16,022 nt of DNA from Clostridium sp. CAG:343 (GTDB lineage Bacteria > Bacillota > Clostridia > TANB77 > CAG-508): NCBI GenBank assembly GCA_000431335.1, contig FR888058.1:1-16022 (forward strand), given 5' to 3'. The position numbers and the translations under genes are program-made. Positions 7,928 to 16,022 of the stretch are shown in pieces. A model generated the notes under the pieces. The model was given only the letters and a program-made list of their open reading frames with translations, was not told where the DNA came from and made no database searches. Position 1 is the first letter of the stretch. Each line of letters begins with the position of its first letter.

Positions 7928-10834
7928 CTACTCATTAATGTCAAGCTTTTTAACACTTTTATCATTATTGTTTTCTTTATCAGATCCTTCTATATTTACA
8001 TTTAACTCATTCGTATCTTTAATCGCTGTATCAGTATCTTCTATTTTTTCAATATTGGCAGTTACTATTATTTCTATATCTTCTTTTATCTTTTCTATTT
8101 CATAAATTACTTCTCCATCAACTTCTTCTCCTGTAAGCTCTATCTCTTCACCTAATTTTTTTACTTTTACAATAATATCTGATATTTCATAACCTTCAAC
8201 TGCTTGTATTTTAAATTTATATGTATCACCATATTTTATTCCATCTTTTGAGGAGTTCTGTACATCAATAATTTTTATATTTTGTGGTACATTTTTCTCT
8301 ATTTTATATACATTATCATCTAAATAATGTATATTTTTGCAATACTTTCTTAATATCTCATCAAAATTAACCTTTGCTTTTTCTTGTGCCACATAAATAT
8401 TTTCTATATTATCTGATCCATAAAAAGCATTTTCGTTTATATTTGTTACAGTAGATGGTATGTATACTGTTTTTAGGCTTGTACATCTCGCAAATATTCC
8501 TGAACATAGACTTGTTACTCCTTCCTTTATTTTCACTTCTTCTAAGCTAGTTGCTCTGTCAAACCCACTATACATACCTCTCATTTCTTTTACATTTATG
8601 TATTTCAAGTTTTTACATCCATAATATGCACATGAAGCATAACCACTGCCTTCATAATCGCCAGTATTTATCAAAGATATACAATTAGCAAATGCTCCCT
8701 CTCCCAAATAAGATATTTTTCCTACAATCTCTTTTATCTTTATGCAATTTAAAAAAGCATAATAAGATATTGATATACCTTTTTGTCCAACATATAACTT
8801 TCCATCAAATCCCGTACAATTTTGAAAAGCATTTTGACCTATACTTGATAACTCTTCTGGAATAACTAAATCTCCTGTAAATCCACTACAATTAGTAAAC
8901 GCTCCAGTTGCTATATATTCTACTTTTCCTAAATTTAATTTTCCATTAAACTTATCACAATTAATAAATGCTTCCCAATTTATTCGAGTAACACTATTAG
9001 GTATGGTTAAATTTCCTATAAAGTGTGAATTTGAAAATGCACATGCTTCTATACTTTCTATTCCTTCTTCTAAAACCAATGGAATCTCACTTGTACATCT
9101 TTCAAAAGCATGTTCTGATATCTTTTTAATACTACCTGGCACTGTTAATGTTCCTTTTAATTTTGAGCACCCCATAAAAGCATACTCTTCTATTTCTGTA
9201 ACTGTATTTGGAATTTCTACTTTAGTATTTTTCCCTGGCAAGCATCTTATCAATATTGTTTTATTTTTATTATATATAATTCCATCTTCGATTGTAAAAT
9301 ATGGATTATCTTGTGATATAGTAACTGTCTCTAAGTTATTACATCCATAAAATGCCTTTTCTGTAATATGATATACTGTTGATGGTATATGAACAGATTT
9401 TAAATTTTCAGCTCCTAAAAATGTATAATCTCCAATTTGTCCTACTCCTTCTTCTATTACAAAGCTAACAATATCTTTATCTTTAATATGACTTTCTACA
9501 AATCCACTACTAATTTTAGTTTCATAAAATGCTCCTGCTCCTATGAATTCCATAGTTCCAAGTATATTAACTTTTTCTAAATTACTACAACTTGAAAATG
9601 CACCTGAACCAATTCTAGTAAAATTTTTTGGAATCGTTATTTCCGTCAAACTTTGGCACTTACTAAATGAATTAGCTCCTATACTATATTTTCCATCATA
9701 TTCTTCTGATACATCTAATATTGTAATATCAGATAATTTTATACAAGAATAAAAAGCATTATCTCCTATACCTAATGCACCACCTAATAATTGTACCTCT
9801 TCTAAATTACTACATTGGTAAAAAGTATTATCTTTTATTTCTATTGGATTAGATATACTCACTTTTTTTAAGCTAGAACAATTAGAAAATGCACCTTTTC
9901 CAATATTTGTAACTGCATTAGGAATATTAATATCTTGTAATTTATCGCATCTCGAAAAAGAATAATCCTTTATTTCTTTTAAATTATCAGACAATTTTAC
10001 ACTTGTTAAATTATTACACCCTGAAAACACATCTTCTCCCATATATGTAACACTGTTTGGTAATTCTATACTAGTCAATCCTGTGCAATCATCAAATGCA
10101 TAATCTCCAATATATACTACAGTATCTGGTATTTCTATGTTAACTAAGTTCTTTTTATTTTCAAAACATCGTGCAACTATTGAAATCGTTCCTTCCTTTA
10201 TTACTATATTGGTATTTTCAGGCATTTCTCCTTTATAGCTATATAAAATATTATTTATATATAGCTCTCCATAAGGTTTTTTATCATACCAAATAGTACT
10301 ATCAAAAGCATATTTTCCTATTTCTGTTACTGTATCTGGTATCGTTATATTATCTAAGTTAGAACAATCATAAAATGCATAGCAACCTATACTAGTTACT
10401 TTATTTGGTATCTTTATACTTGTCAAACTTTCACATCCATCAAATGCCTGGTTACCTATTTTAGTTAAAGCACTATCTTTATCAAATTCTATACTTACTA
10501 TATTACTGCATGACATGAATGCCCCATACCCAATTTCTTTAACAGTCTTTGGAATTGTTACATTTTTCAAATTCTTATTTCCATCAAATGCATTATCTTG
10601 AATTTTAGTTAATGGATATCCATTTAAGTATGATGGTATATATAAATTTTCTTGTATTTCTCCCGATTCATATTTTATTTCTACTATCTCATCATTTTCT
10701 AAAGTATAATCCCATGTTATTTTATTTTCATCTGTAACTTTTCCAGTATATGCATTAACTTGGTCACTTCTTAAAAACATACAAGCAACAGCAACTATAC
10801 TTAATAATATTATCTTTTTTACTTTTGGTTTCAT
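7928..10834 (-). CDS. Secreted BspA-type leucine-rich-repeat surface protein
   Basis: A 968-residue exported protein, probably an adhesin or ligand-binding protein; the exact role is not known. Residues 1-28 form a signal peptide: a Lys-rich start, hydrophobic core IILLSIVAVACMF, and likely cleavage after VNA. From about residue 75 to 835 I count roughly 29 LRR_5 (BspA/TpLRR) repeats of about 23 residues with the pattern AF..C..L..I.IP..V..IG. Between the 17th and 18th repeats is the DNPYFTIEDGIIYNKNKTIL insertion typical of this family. Residues about 843-930 form a beta-rich domain resembling the bacterial repeats of the neighbouring protein, followed by a charged Asn/Asp/Lys-rich tail. No LPxTG-like signal, transmembrane helix or choline/GW repeats are visible, so it is secreted or held non-covalently. 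ATG at 10834 lies one base after the upstream stop, and its GGAGGG is encoded by the last codons of that gene. This suggests one operon with coupled translation. Confidence 0.93.
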   Translation of the reverse strand: MKPKVKKIILLSIVAVACMFLRSDQVNAYTGKVTDENKITWDYTLENDEIVEIKYESGEIQENLYIPSYLNGYPLTKIQDNAFDGNKNLKNVTIPKTVKEIGYGAFMSCSNIVSIEFDKDSALTKIGNQAFDGCESLTSIKIPNKVTSIGCYAFYDCSNLDNITIPDTVTEIGKYAFDSTIWYDKKPYGELYINNILYSYKGEMPENTNIVIKEGTISIVARCFENKKNLVNIEIPDTVVYIGDYAFDDCTGLTSIELPNSVTYMGEDVFSGCNNLTSVKLSDNLKEIKDYSFSRCDKLQDINIPNAVTNIGKGAFSNCSSLKKVSISNPIEIKDNTFYQCSNLEEVQLLGGALGIGDNAFYSCIKLSDITILDVSEEYDGKYSIGANSFSKCQSLTEITIPKNFTRIGSGAFSSCSNLEKVNILGTMEFIGAGAFYETKISSGFVESHIKDKDIVSFVIEEGVGQIGDYTFLGAENLKSVHIPSTVYHITEKAFYGCNNLETVTISQDNPYFTIEDGIIYNKNKTILIRCLPGKNTKVEIPNTVTEIEEYAFMGCSKLKGTLTVPGSIKKISEHAFERCTSEIPLVLEEGIESIEACAFSNSHFIGNLTIPNSVTRINWEAFINCDKFNGKLNLGKVEYIATGAFTNCSGFTGDLVIPEELSSIGQNAFQNCTGFDGKLYVGQKGISISYYAFLNCIKIKEIVGKISYLGEGAFANCISLINTGDYEGSGYASCAYYGCKNLKYINVKEMRGMYSGFDRATSLEEVKIKEGVTSLCSGIFARCTSLKTVYIPSTVTNINENAFYGSDNIENIYVAQEKAKVNFDEILRKYCKNIHYLDDNVYKIEKNVPQNIKIIDVQNSSKDGIKYGDTYKFKIQAVEGYEISDIIVKVKKLGEEIELTGEEVDGEVIYEIEKIKEDIEIIVTANIEKIEDTDTAIKDTNELNVNIEGSDKENNNDKSVKKLDINE

Positions 10835-10853
10835 ATTACTTATTCCCTCCTTT
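10835..10853 (-). promoter_or_regulatory. Ribosome binding site of the LRR gene inside the upstream gene's end
   Basis: AAAGGAGGG (10845-10853, minus strand) is read as the Lys-Gly-Gly codons at the end of the upstream surface protein and lies 10 bases before ATG at 10834. The stop codon (10836-10838) falls between them. This arrangement is typical of translational coupling. Confidence 0.8.
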
Positions 10854-13800
10854 CCTTCTTTTACTTATTATTATTACATTTATAGAAATAGCTATAATTA
10901 ATACTATTATTACTGCAATTATATAGTCTCCTGTATGCGGATTTATTATATTACTTATTTTATTAGTAGTATTATCTGTTTCTTTTACATTATTTGAAGG
11001 TTTATTATCATTTGAAATATTCGTATCATTATTATCATCTTTTTGGTCTGTATTATCTGTATTATCTTTATTTTCTTCATCTTTTTTATCTGTATCATCT
11101 GGTTTTTTCACTTCTTCTTTTGCATAATAATATTTTACTATTATTGCCTCTTCTTCAAATTGACCTTTTGCATTTTGTGGAATAGGTTCAACTAAAACAT
11201 AATCTTTTATGTCTTTTGGAATTGCAACATATTCTTCTCCAACTTCGCCTTCTTTTATTTGTTCTTCTGATATTTCTTGATTTGTTTCTTTTCCAAGATA
11301 TTTTATTATAACTTTTGATTTTATTTTTTCAAACTCAACAGTTATATTTTTATTTTCTTTAATGTTTTCTAATTTGTCTATAACTACTATTCCCTCATCA
11401 TTCGCATTAATTTCTATTTCTTTTTCATTTATTTTTATTTTCGAAATTTTATATCCACTATATGGTACAATTTCTATTTTCTTTTTTGAATCTTCTCCAT
11501 GTTTCACTATTTCGTATGCATCTTTCCCCTGTCCTGATATAGTTCCACCATCATTTATAACATTAGTTTTTACGATATACTCTTTTAATTTATAATAATA
11601 TACTACATTTATTTCTGAGCTATCTAAACTATCTAAAATTGTACCACTTCTATTTTCTGGTTCTTTAAATAATTCATATCCATCTGGTATATTATCCATT
11701 CCCTGAGTCTCATATTCTTCCCCTATATTTTTATATTGTATATTATCATCCTGCATATACTCATTTGTTTCCATATTAATATAACTAGTTACTATTTTTA
11801 CTGGATTCTCATTATAATAATATGTTACTTGTGTTGTTTCATTTGTTATTTTTCCGGTGGCATTTACTGGTAATTTTTCAGTATTTAAGCTATAATTTGC
11901 AATATATTCCTTAGGATTCGTCACATATTTATCATTAATATTTCCTCTTATTATTTGCTTATCAGCAACTTCTTCTGTTGTGTCAGTTTTATAATGATTT
12001 ACAATTATTTCTCCCATTTTAGATTCTTCTATAAATGTCGCATATACATTTTTATTTTGTGTAACATTCTTAAACAATGGAATCTTTACACTATTATCTT
12101 CTTCCTCAGAAAAATTAATATTTTCGCCATTAACTGATATACTTAAAACTCTATACCCATCATTTGGAGTAACAACAATTTCTTTTGTTGCATCTTTTCC
12201 ATGTTTTACTTTTTCATATAAAAAATCTTCACTTCCGCTTATCTTTCCATTTTCTCCACATGCTGTAGTTATTTCATATTCCTTTAAAGAATTATATACT
12301 TTTATTTCTGTTTTTTGTGGTATAGATGCTGCCCCTTTGTTTATTTCTAATAAAGTTGTTGCACTTATTCTTTCTGAGTTCAATTCTATTGGTATTAATA
12401 TTTCATCATTATTTGTTACTGTTACATTTTTAATTGATTTTCTATATGAATAGTAATCACTATCATAATTCACGATTTTTTTATTGAATTCATATTTACT
12501 TTCCAATTCAAACTCAGGTGAATATTTATATATACTTTTTTCTCCTTGAATCACATAACTTCCATCTTTCAATTTCAATATTCCATATAATCTTCCTACA
12601 TTCCAATGTGATATATCTTCAGTTTCTACTTCTTTAATCCATTCTAATTCACCTTGTTTACTATACTTAGCAATTACTGCTGATATTGAATCATCACCTC
12701 TTGCTGCATTTGTATATACTCCATATTCTGCTCTTTCTTGAGTTGTTCCTACAAATAGATATCCTCCATCATTATCTATACAACCATCCTCAAGTACATT
12801 AACTGAACTATAATATCCATGTGCTGTTTTTCCAAGTTTCTTTACCCATAACAAATCTAGATTTTTATCAAGTTTTAATATCCATCCTCCCTCATACTGC
12901 GAATTCGTAGAATAAACTATAAAATTGCCATTATTATCCTCCATTATCTTTGCACATTCTACACCATTAATTTCTCCTCCAGTGAAAAATTCTTTTTGTC
13001 CAATATAATCTCCTTGTAAAGTATATTTAAAAATCCCAATTGTAGGTCTTGAACTACCTCCTTGTTGAGCAGATTCTATTGTATCATTATAAGAATTTTT
13101 TCCAACTGCAACCATGATATAATTATCTTTGCTTATTATAATATTTCCAGCATTTCCTTTAGCAGGAACAATTTGATTCCACTCACTTTCTCCTTTATAA
13201 TTAAATTTACTTAAAACTATCATTTTTTCATCATCATGCGAATAACCTTTACTAGCAAGTGCAATATACCCCCCATCATTAAGTTGTATTACTTGATTAT
13301 AAGAACAATAATAATTACCAATTGATTCATCAATTAATTCATTACTTTTCTCCCATTCAACCTCAAACTGTGAATTGTATTTAGTAATTTTTCTACCACA
13401 CACTCCTACATATCCGCCATCATTTGTTTGACTCATACTTGTCTGCTTAATATCTGAATATTCAGCTTTTATAGTTATTTCACTTTCTCCTTTTTGGCTT
13501 TCATCAATCCCAAAATAATATGTATGTTCTTCTAAACTTCCTAAATAGTAACCTTCAAGAGCCTGAACTTCTATTACTTTATATAATCCTGACTCTAAGC
13601 TTTCTTGAATTCGTCCTTCTTCATCTGTTTCAAGAACTCTATATTTTACTTTGTTTATAAATTCTTCTTTTCCAACAACTTGTCCATTAATATTTTTAGC
13701 CTCTGATAAACTCTCACTTCCATCTTCATTTTTTTCAACTTTATATATAGCAAATTTTACTCCTTTTAATAGTTTTCCAGTCTCTTCATCTTCTTTTATT

Positions 13801-16022
13801 ATCTCAAATGTTTTTTCATTATCCATTTGAACATAAACTATATTATTTACTACATTTGGTTCTTGTTTGAAATTACCTTGTGTCACTGCAAATTTTAAAT
13901 TTCCATCATTATCTTTAGTTGCAATAAACTTTATTTCTTGTTCATTTAATACATATCCTTTAGCAGCTTCTATTTCTTTTATTGTGTATTCATATCCTGC
14001 ATACAAAGTTAGTTCAATTTCTCCATTTTTATCTGTCAAGTATTCTTTTCCTTCCTCCGGAAACCATTTACCTTTAATATTAAACTTAGTATTTGGTACT
14101 ACATTATCACTATTTTTTTGATATTTAGTCAAATTAAGCGTATACGCATCTTCTTTTTCATTTTCTAAAACTGTTGATAATACTGGAACTTTTCCACTCT
14201 CTTTATTAATACTAATTTCCTTGAATTTGTTATCTAAGTCATATGCTATATATTGTTTGTTATTGCTTTGAACTTTAAATCTTATTTCTTCATTTATTTC
14301 CTTATATCCTTCAGCATATATTTCTTTTAAAGTATAAATTTCATTTTGGTATAATCCTGATATATACACACTTCCATCGTTTAGAGTTTGTATTATTACT
14401 CCATTTTCTGAAATTCCTTTACCTTTTAATAAAAACTTAACATTACCAATCTTATTTTGAGTTTCTGTTTCTGTTTTTACTAAATTTAAAGCATATTTAA
14501 CTTTGTTTTCTAATGATAATTTAACTAGATTTTGTTCATTTATAACTTCCTGTTCCTTAAATTCTCCAGCTACATTTTCTATACTTAAAGTTCCATCATT
14601 AGCATTTACTTTTATCTTTCTTTCAGTAGAATCACATTCATAATTTGATGTAACATTAGTTTTTGTTATCTTATACTCTTTTTCTACATATAAATTTTTG
14701 ATTTTTAAATTACCATTTTCGTCTGTTGTTCCAATTATGTTCTCTTTTCCATCTGATATATTATATGTAACACCTTTAACAGTTTCTGCTGTAAATTCTT
14801 CATAATCTGTTATATCTAAATTATATTTTTTAGCAACTAGAATTCCTAATTTATTTGTTTCAACTCTTTGATATAACTTTCCTTCATTAGTATCTAAGTT
14901 GAAATATACCGCATGTGTTGAATAAGAATTTTGATTATATTCTACATTATCTGGCAAATTTATTTCATATACAAATGAATATTTATCACCAATTTTTAAA
15001 ACCAATTGGCTTAAATCAATAAAATATGATTTTATTTTTGAAAAATCACTAGGACTCTCAACCCATTCATTATTACTATCTTTTAAATCTCTTGTTACAT
15101 TATCTTTTTCCGAATAATATATTTTCACCTTATCTTTTAATTCTTCTGGAATTTCTATTCCTTCAGAAAACATAGATGTAGAATAATCAGATCCCATATT
15201 ATTTCCATCTATTACATATGTATTATCTCTAAATGGTAGTTTTCCAACTATTACAACATCTCTTATATCACCACCTGAATAATTATTAAATATTTTTATT
15301 TCTATTTTCTGAGTTTTGCTCAAGTCACTTTTGTCTATTTCTAGATTTTCTGACTCTTTTGCTATCGCATTGCCATTTTCGTCAATAATATTCTCTGTAG
15401 TAATTAAATTGTTAGGTGCCATAATATTTACACCTGTTTTTGCATATGCAACTACATCATTTGTATCTCCATTGTTATTAATATCATAAATATCTGATTT
15501 CGTATGGTCTACCTCATATACTTCATTTTCTGGATTACTTGCATATACTTCTATATTATAATTGTCAGTTTTAGTCATAGGGTCACATCTTATAGTCATA
15601 TATAAACTAATTGCAAAGTTTATTGGTTTTTCATTTTGAGTATCTATTTGTATATAGATATTTCCATCTTGCTCATATTTGCTATATTTTGATATATTTA
15701 CATTAGAACTATTAGTTCTTATTTCGTCTATATTAGCATTTACTATCTGAGAAGGTAATTTCACTAAAAATTTACCATCTTTCCAACTTTGTACGCAATT
15801 ATTACTTGCTTCTATATCTAGGCAAATTTGATTTTCTACTTGGCTAGAAATATTCTCTTTATTAGTTGACACACTTATAATAGAAGAAGGAGTTTTAAAA
15901 TCAGTAACAGCTGTCGCATGTACAGTATTATTACATATTGCTGTACTGTAATTATAAATATAATTATATTTAAGTAATTCTTCTTTAGTTATAGAATTAC
16001 TTAATGCTAATGAATCTATCTT
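10836..16022 (-). CDS. Giant sortase-anchored surface protein with SpaA, beta-propeller and MucBP domains (5' end outside window)
   Basis: At least 1728 residues are visible, numbered here from the window edge. The frame stays open to base 16022, with KIDSLALSNSITKEELLKYN at the edge, so the real start and signal peptide lie outside. A GTG at 15872 has only pyrimidine-rich sequence upstream and is not the start. Domains in order: an unrecognised N-terminal region (1-390); four SpaA/Cna-B-like domains (about 396-490, 508-585, 626-702, 736-839), the last three with the Lys and the Glu of Y.l.E....GY expected for isopeptide bonds; about seven NDGGYI...KY...G..EW blades suggesting a beta-propeller (855-1230); bacterial-repeat and MucBP-like domains (1248-1636); a D/N/K/T-rich linker (to about 1690); and NPHTGD (1694-1699), a hydrophobic helix and the tail KRRKGGNK. 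Probably a wall-anchored adhesin that may bind mucin or other host surfaces. It lies directly upstream of the LRR gene. The domain calls come from motif reading only. Confidence 0.9.
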   Translation of the reverse strand, partial: KIDSLALSNSITKEELLKYNYIYNYSTAICNNTVHATAVTDFKTPSSIISVSTNKENISSQVENQICLDIEASNNCVQSWKDGKFLVKLPSQIVNANIDEIRTNSSNVNISKYSKYEQDGNIYIQIDTQNEKPINFAISLYMTIRCDPMTKTDNYNIEVYASNPENEVYEVDHTKSDIYDINNNGDTNDVVAYAKTGVNIMAPNNLITTENIIDENGNAIAKESENLEIDKSDLSKTQKIEIKIFNNYSGGDIRDVVIVGKLPFRDNTYVIDGNNMGSDYSTSMFSEGIEIPEELKDKVKIYYSEKDNVTRDLKDSNNEWVESPSDFSKIKSYFIDLSQLVLKIGDKYSFVYEINLPDNVEYNQNSYSTHAVYFNLDTNEGKLYQRVETNKLGILVAKKYNLDITDYEEFTAETVKGVTYNISDGKENIIGTTDENGNLKIKNLYVEKEYKITKTNVTSNYECDSTERKIKVNANDGTLSIENVAGEFKEQEVINEQNLVKLSLENKVKYALNLVKTETETQNKIGNVKFLLKGKGISENGVIIQTLNDGSVYISGLYQNEIYTLKEIYAEGYKEINEEIRFKVQSNNKQYIAYDLDNKFKEISINKESGKVPVLSTVLENEKEDAYTLNLTKYQKNSDNVVPNTKFNIKGKWFPEEGKEYLTDKNGEIELTLYAGYEYTIKEIEAAKGYVLNEQEIKFIATKDNDGNLKFAVTQGNFKQEPNVVNNIVYVQMDNEKTFEIIKEDEETGKLLKGVKFAIYKVEKNEDGSESLSEAKNINGQVVGKEEFINKVKYRVLETDEEGRIQESLESGLYKVIEVQALEGYYLGSLEEHTYYFGIDESQKGESEITIKAEYSDIKQTSMSQTNDGGYVGVCGRKITKYNSQFEVEWEKSNELIDESIGNYYCSYNQVIQLNDGGYIALASKGYSHDDEKMIVLSKFNYKGESEWNQIVPAKGNAGNIIISKDNYIMVAVGKNSYNDTIESAQQGGSSRPTIGIFKYTLQGDYIGQKEFFTGGEINGVECAKIMEDNNGNFIVYSTNSQYEGGWILKLDKNLDLLWVKKLGKTAHGYYSSVNVLEDGCIDNDGGYLFVGTTQERAEYGVYTNAARGDDSISAVIAKYSKQGELEWIKEVETEDISHWNVGRLYGILKLKDGSYVIQGEKSIYKYSPEFELESKYEFNKKIVNYDSDYYSYRKSIKNVTVTNNDEILIPIELNSERISATTLLEINKGAASIPQKTEIKVYNSLKEYEITTACGENGKISGSEDFLYEKVKHGKDATKEIVVTPNDGYRVLSISVNGENINFSEEEDNSVKIPLFKNVTQNKNVYATFIEESKMGEIIVNHYKTDTTEEVADKQIIRGNINDKYVTNPKEYIANYSLNTEKLPVNATGKITNETTQVTYYYNENPVKIVTSYINMETNEYMQDDNIQYKNIGEEYETQGMDNIPDGYELFKEPENRSGTILDSLDSSEINVVYYYKLKEYIVKTNVINDGGTISGQGKDAYEIVKHGEDSKKKIEIVPYSGYKISKIKINEKEIEINANDEGIVVIDKLENIKENKNITVEFEKIKSKVIIKYLGKETNQEISEEQIKEGEVGEEYVAIPKDIKDYVLVEPIPQNAKGQFEEEAIIVKYYYAKEEVKKPDDTDKKDEENKDNTDNTDQKDDNNDTNISNDNKPSNNVKETDNTTNKISNIINPHTGDYIIAVIIVLIIAISINVIIISKRRKGGNK
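10839..10943 (-). other. Sortase cell-wall sorting signal (NPHTG type)
   Basis: The C-terminus of the giant surface protein encodes NPHTG (10929-10943), then Asp, then a hydrophobic helix of about 20 residues rich in Ile and Val, then KRRKGGNK. This is the classic three-part sorting signal with N replacing L of LPxTG. Sortases with (S/N)PxTG preference are known in Clostridia, for example SrtB of Clostridioides difficile. No sortase gene lies in the window. Confidence 0.85.
11115..12281 (-). other. Alternating bacterial-repeat and MucBP-like stalk
   Basis: Within the giant surface protein, in order: a bacterial repeat (Flg_new/InlB-B-like, LKEYEITT...ENGKISG...KHGKDATKEI), MucBP-like domains one and two (each ending YYYN or YYYK), a second bacterial repeat (LKEYIVKT...DGGTISG...KHGEDSKKKI), and a third MucBP-like domain ending YYYA. 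MucBP-type domains are often found in mucus-binding proteins. Mucin binding here is an inference. Confidence 0.65.
12333..13460 (-). other. Probable seven-bladed beta-propeller domain
   Basis: Seven degenerate repeats centred on TNDGGYV, LNDGGYI, SKDNYIM, DNNGNFI, NDGGYLF, LKDGSYV and NNDEILI. Most are followed by a KY or KF strand, a G or E turn, and a closing Trp (EWEK, EWNQ, LWVK, EWIK). This is the pattern of secreted propellers of the delta-60 or PQQ-like kind. Its ligand is unknown. Confidence 0.6.
13503..14840 (-). other. Array of four SpaA/Cna-B-like domains
   Basis: Four prealbumin-like domains of 75-105 residues. Domains two to four start with LNLVK, LNLTK or FEIIK and end with YTLKEIYAEGY, YTIKEIEAAKGY or YKVIEVQALEGYY, giving the Lys and Glu expected for an internal isopeptide bond. 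Domain one has KITKTN where the Glu should be. Such arrays form rigid stalks of Gram-positive adhesins and pilins. Confidence 0.75.

Noticed and set aside
9003..9752. Plus-strand open frames opposite the LRR gene
   Set aside because: Shadow frames created by the regular LRR codons on the other strand; compositions are not protein-like. The same applies to those opposite the giant surface gene.
7928..10834. CRISPR-like spaced repeats
   Set aside because: The periodicity of about 69 bases is that of the degenerate LRR codons within one open frame. No identical direct repeats with unique spacers are present.
10953..11114. Possible tandem DNA repeat
   Set aside because: It encodes the D/N/K/T-rich linker before the sorting signal. 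The repetition is low-complexity codon use, not a regular DNA repeat.
15870..15872. GTG as the start of the giant surface protein
   Set aside because: Upstream is pyrimidine-rich with no ribosome binding site, no signal peptide follows, and the frame stays open to the window edge.

Overview
The window is about 16 kb of low-GC DNA, and all four large genes lie on the minus strand. In transcription order (right to left) they are a 5'-truncated giant cell-surface protein, a secreted BspA-type leucine-rich-repeat (LRR) protein, rpoB and rpoC. AT-rich codon use, AGGAGG-type ribosome binding sites, Gram-positive-type RNA polymerase subunits, SpaA and MucBP surface domains and a sortase signal of the form NPxTG all point to a Firmicutes genome. 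It is most likely a clostridial, probably gut-associated species. The exact lineage is an inference.

Right part (10836-16022 and 7928-10834): a two-gene surface or adhesin operon. The upstream protein is open past the window edge and has at least 1728 residues. It carries a poorly recognised N-terminal region, four SpaA/Cna-B-like domains, a probable seven-bladed beta-propeller, alternating bacterial-repeat and MucBP domains, a D/N/K/T-rich wall-spanning linker and an NPHTG sorting signal. One base after its stop codon the LRR protein begins. That protein has a signal peptide, about 29 LRR_5 repeats and a C-terminal domain like the repeats of its partner, but no wall anchor. The two are probably co-expressed and may act together at the cell surface.

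Middle (7554-7927): a gene-free region that holds a terminator-like hairpin, a consensus -10 box, two TGATATCA palindromes, a ribosome-binding-site-plus-ATG-TAA start-stop element, and the rpoB leader.

Left part (137-7553): rpoB and rpoC, encoding the two catalytic subunits of RNA polymerase. Both probably start at non-ATG codons a little downstream of the longest possible starts: TTG for rpoB and GTG for rpoC. A perfect 20-bp inverted repeat with a 33-nt loop lies between them. A strong intrinsic terminator follows rpoC, and the last 80 bases hold a weak promoter candidate and two small hairpins. The ribosomal-protein genes that usually precede rpoBC in Firmicutes are not upstream here; the adhesin operon occupies that place.
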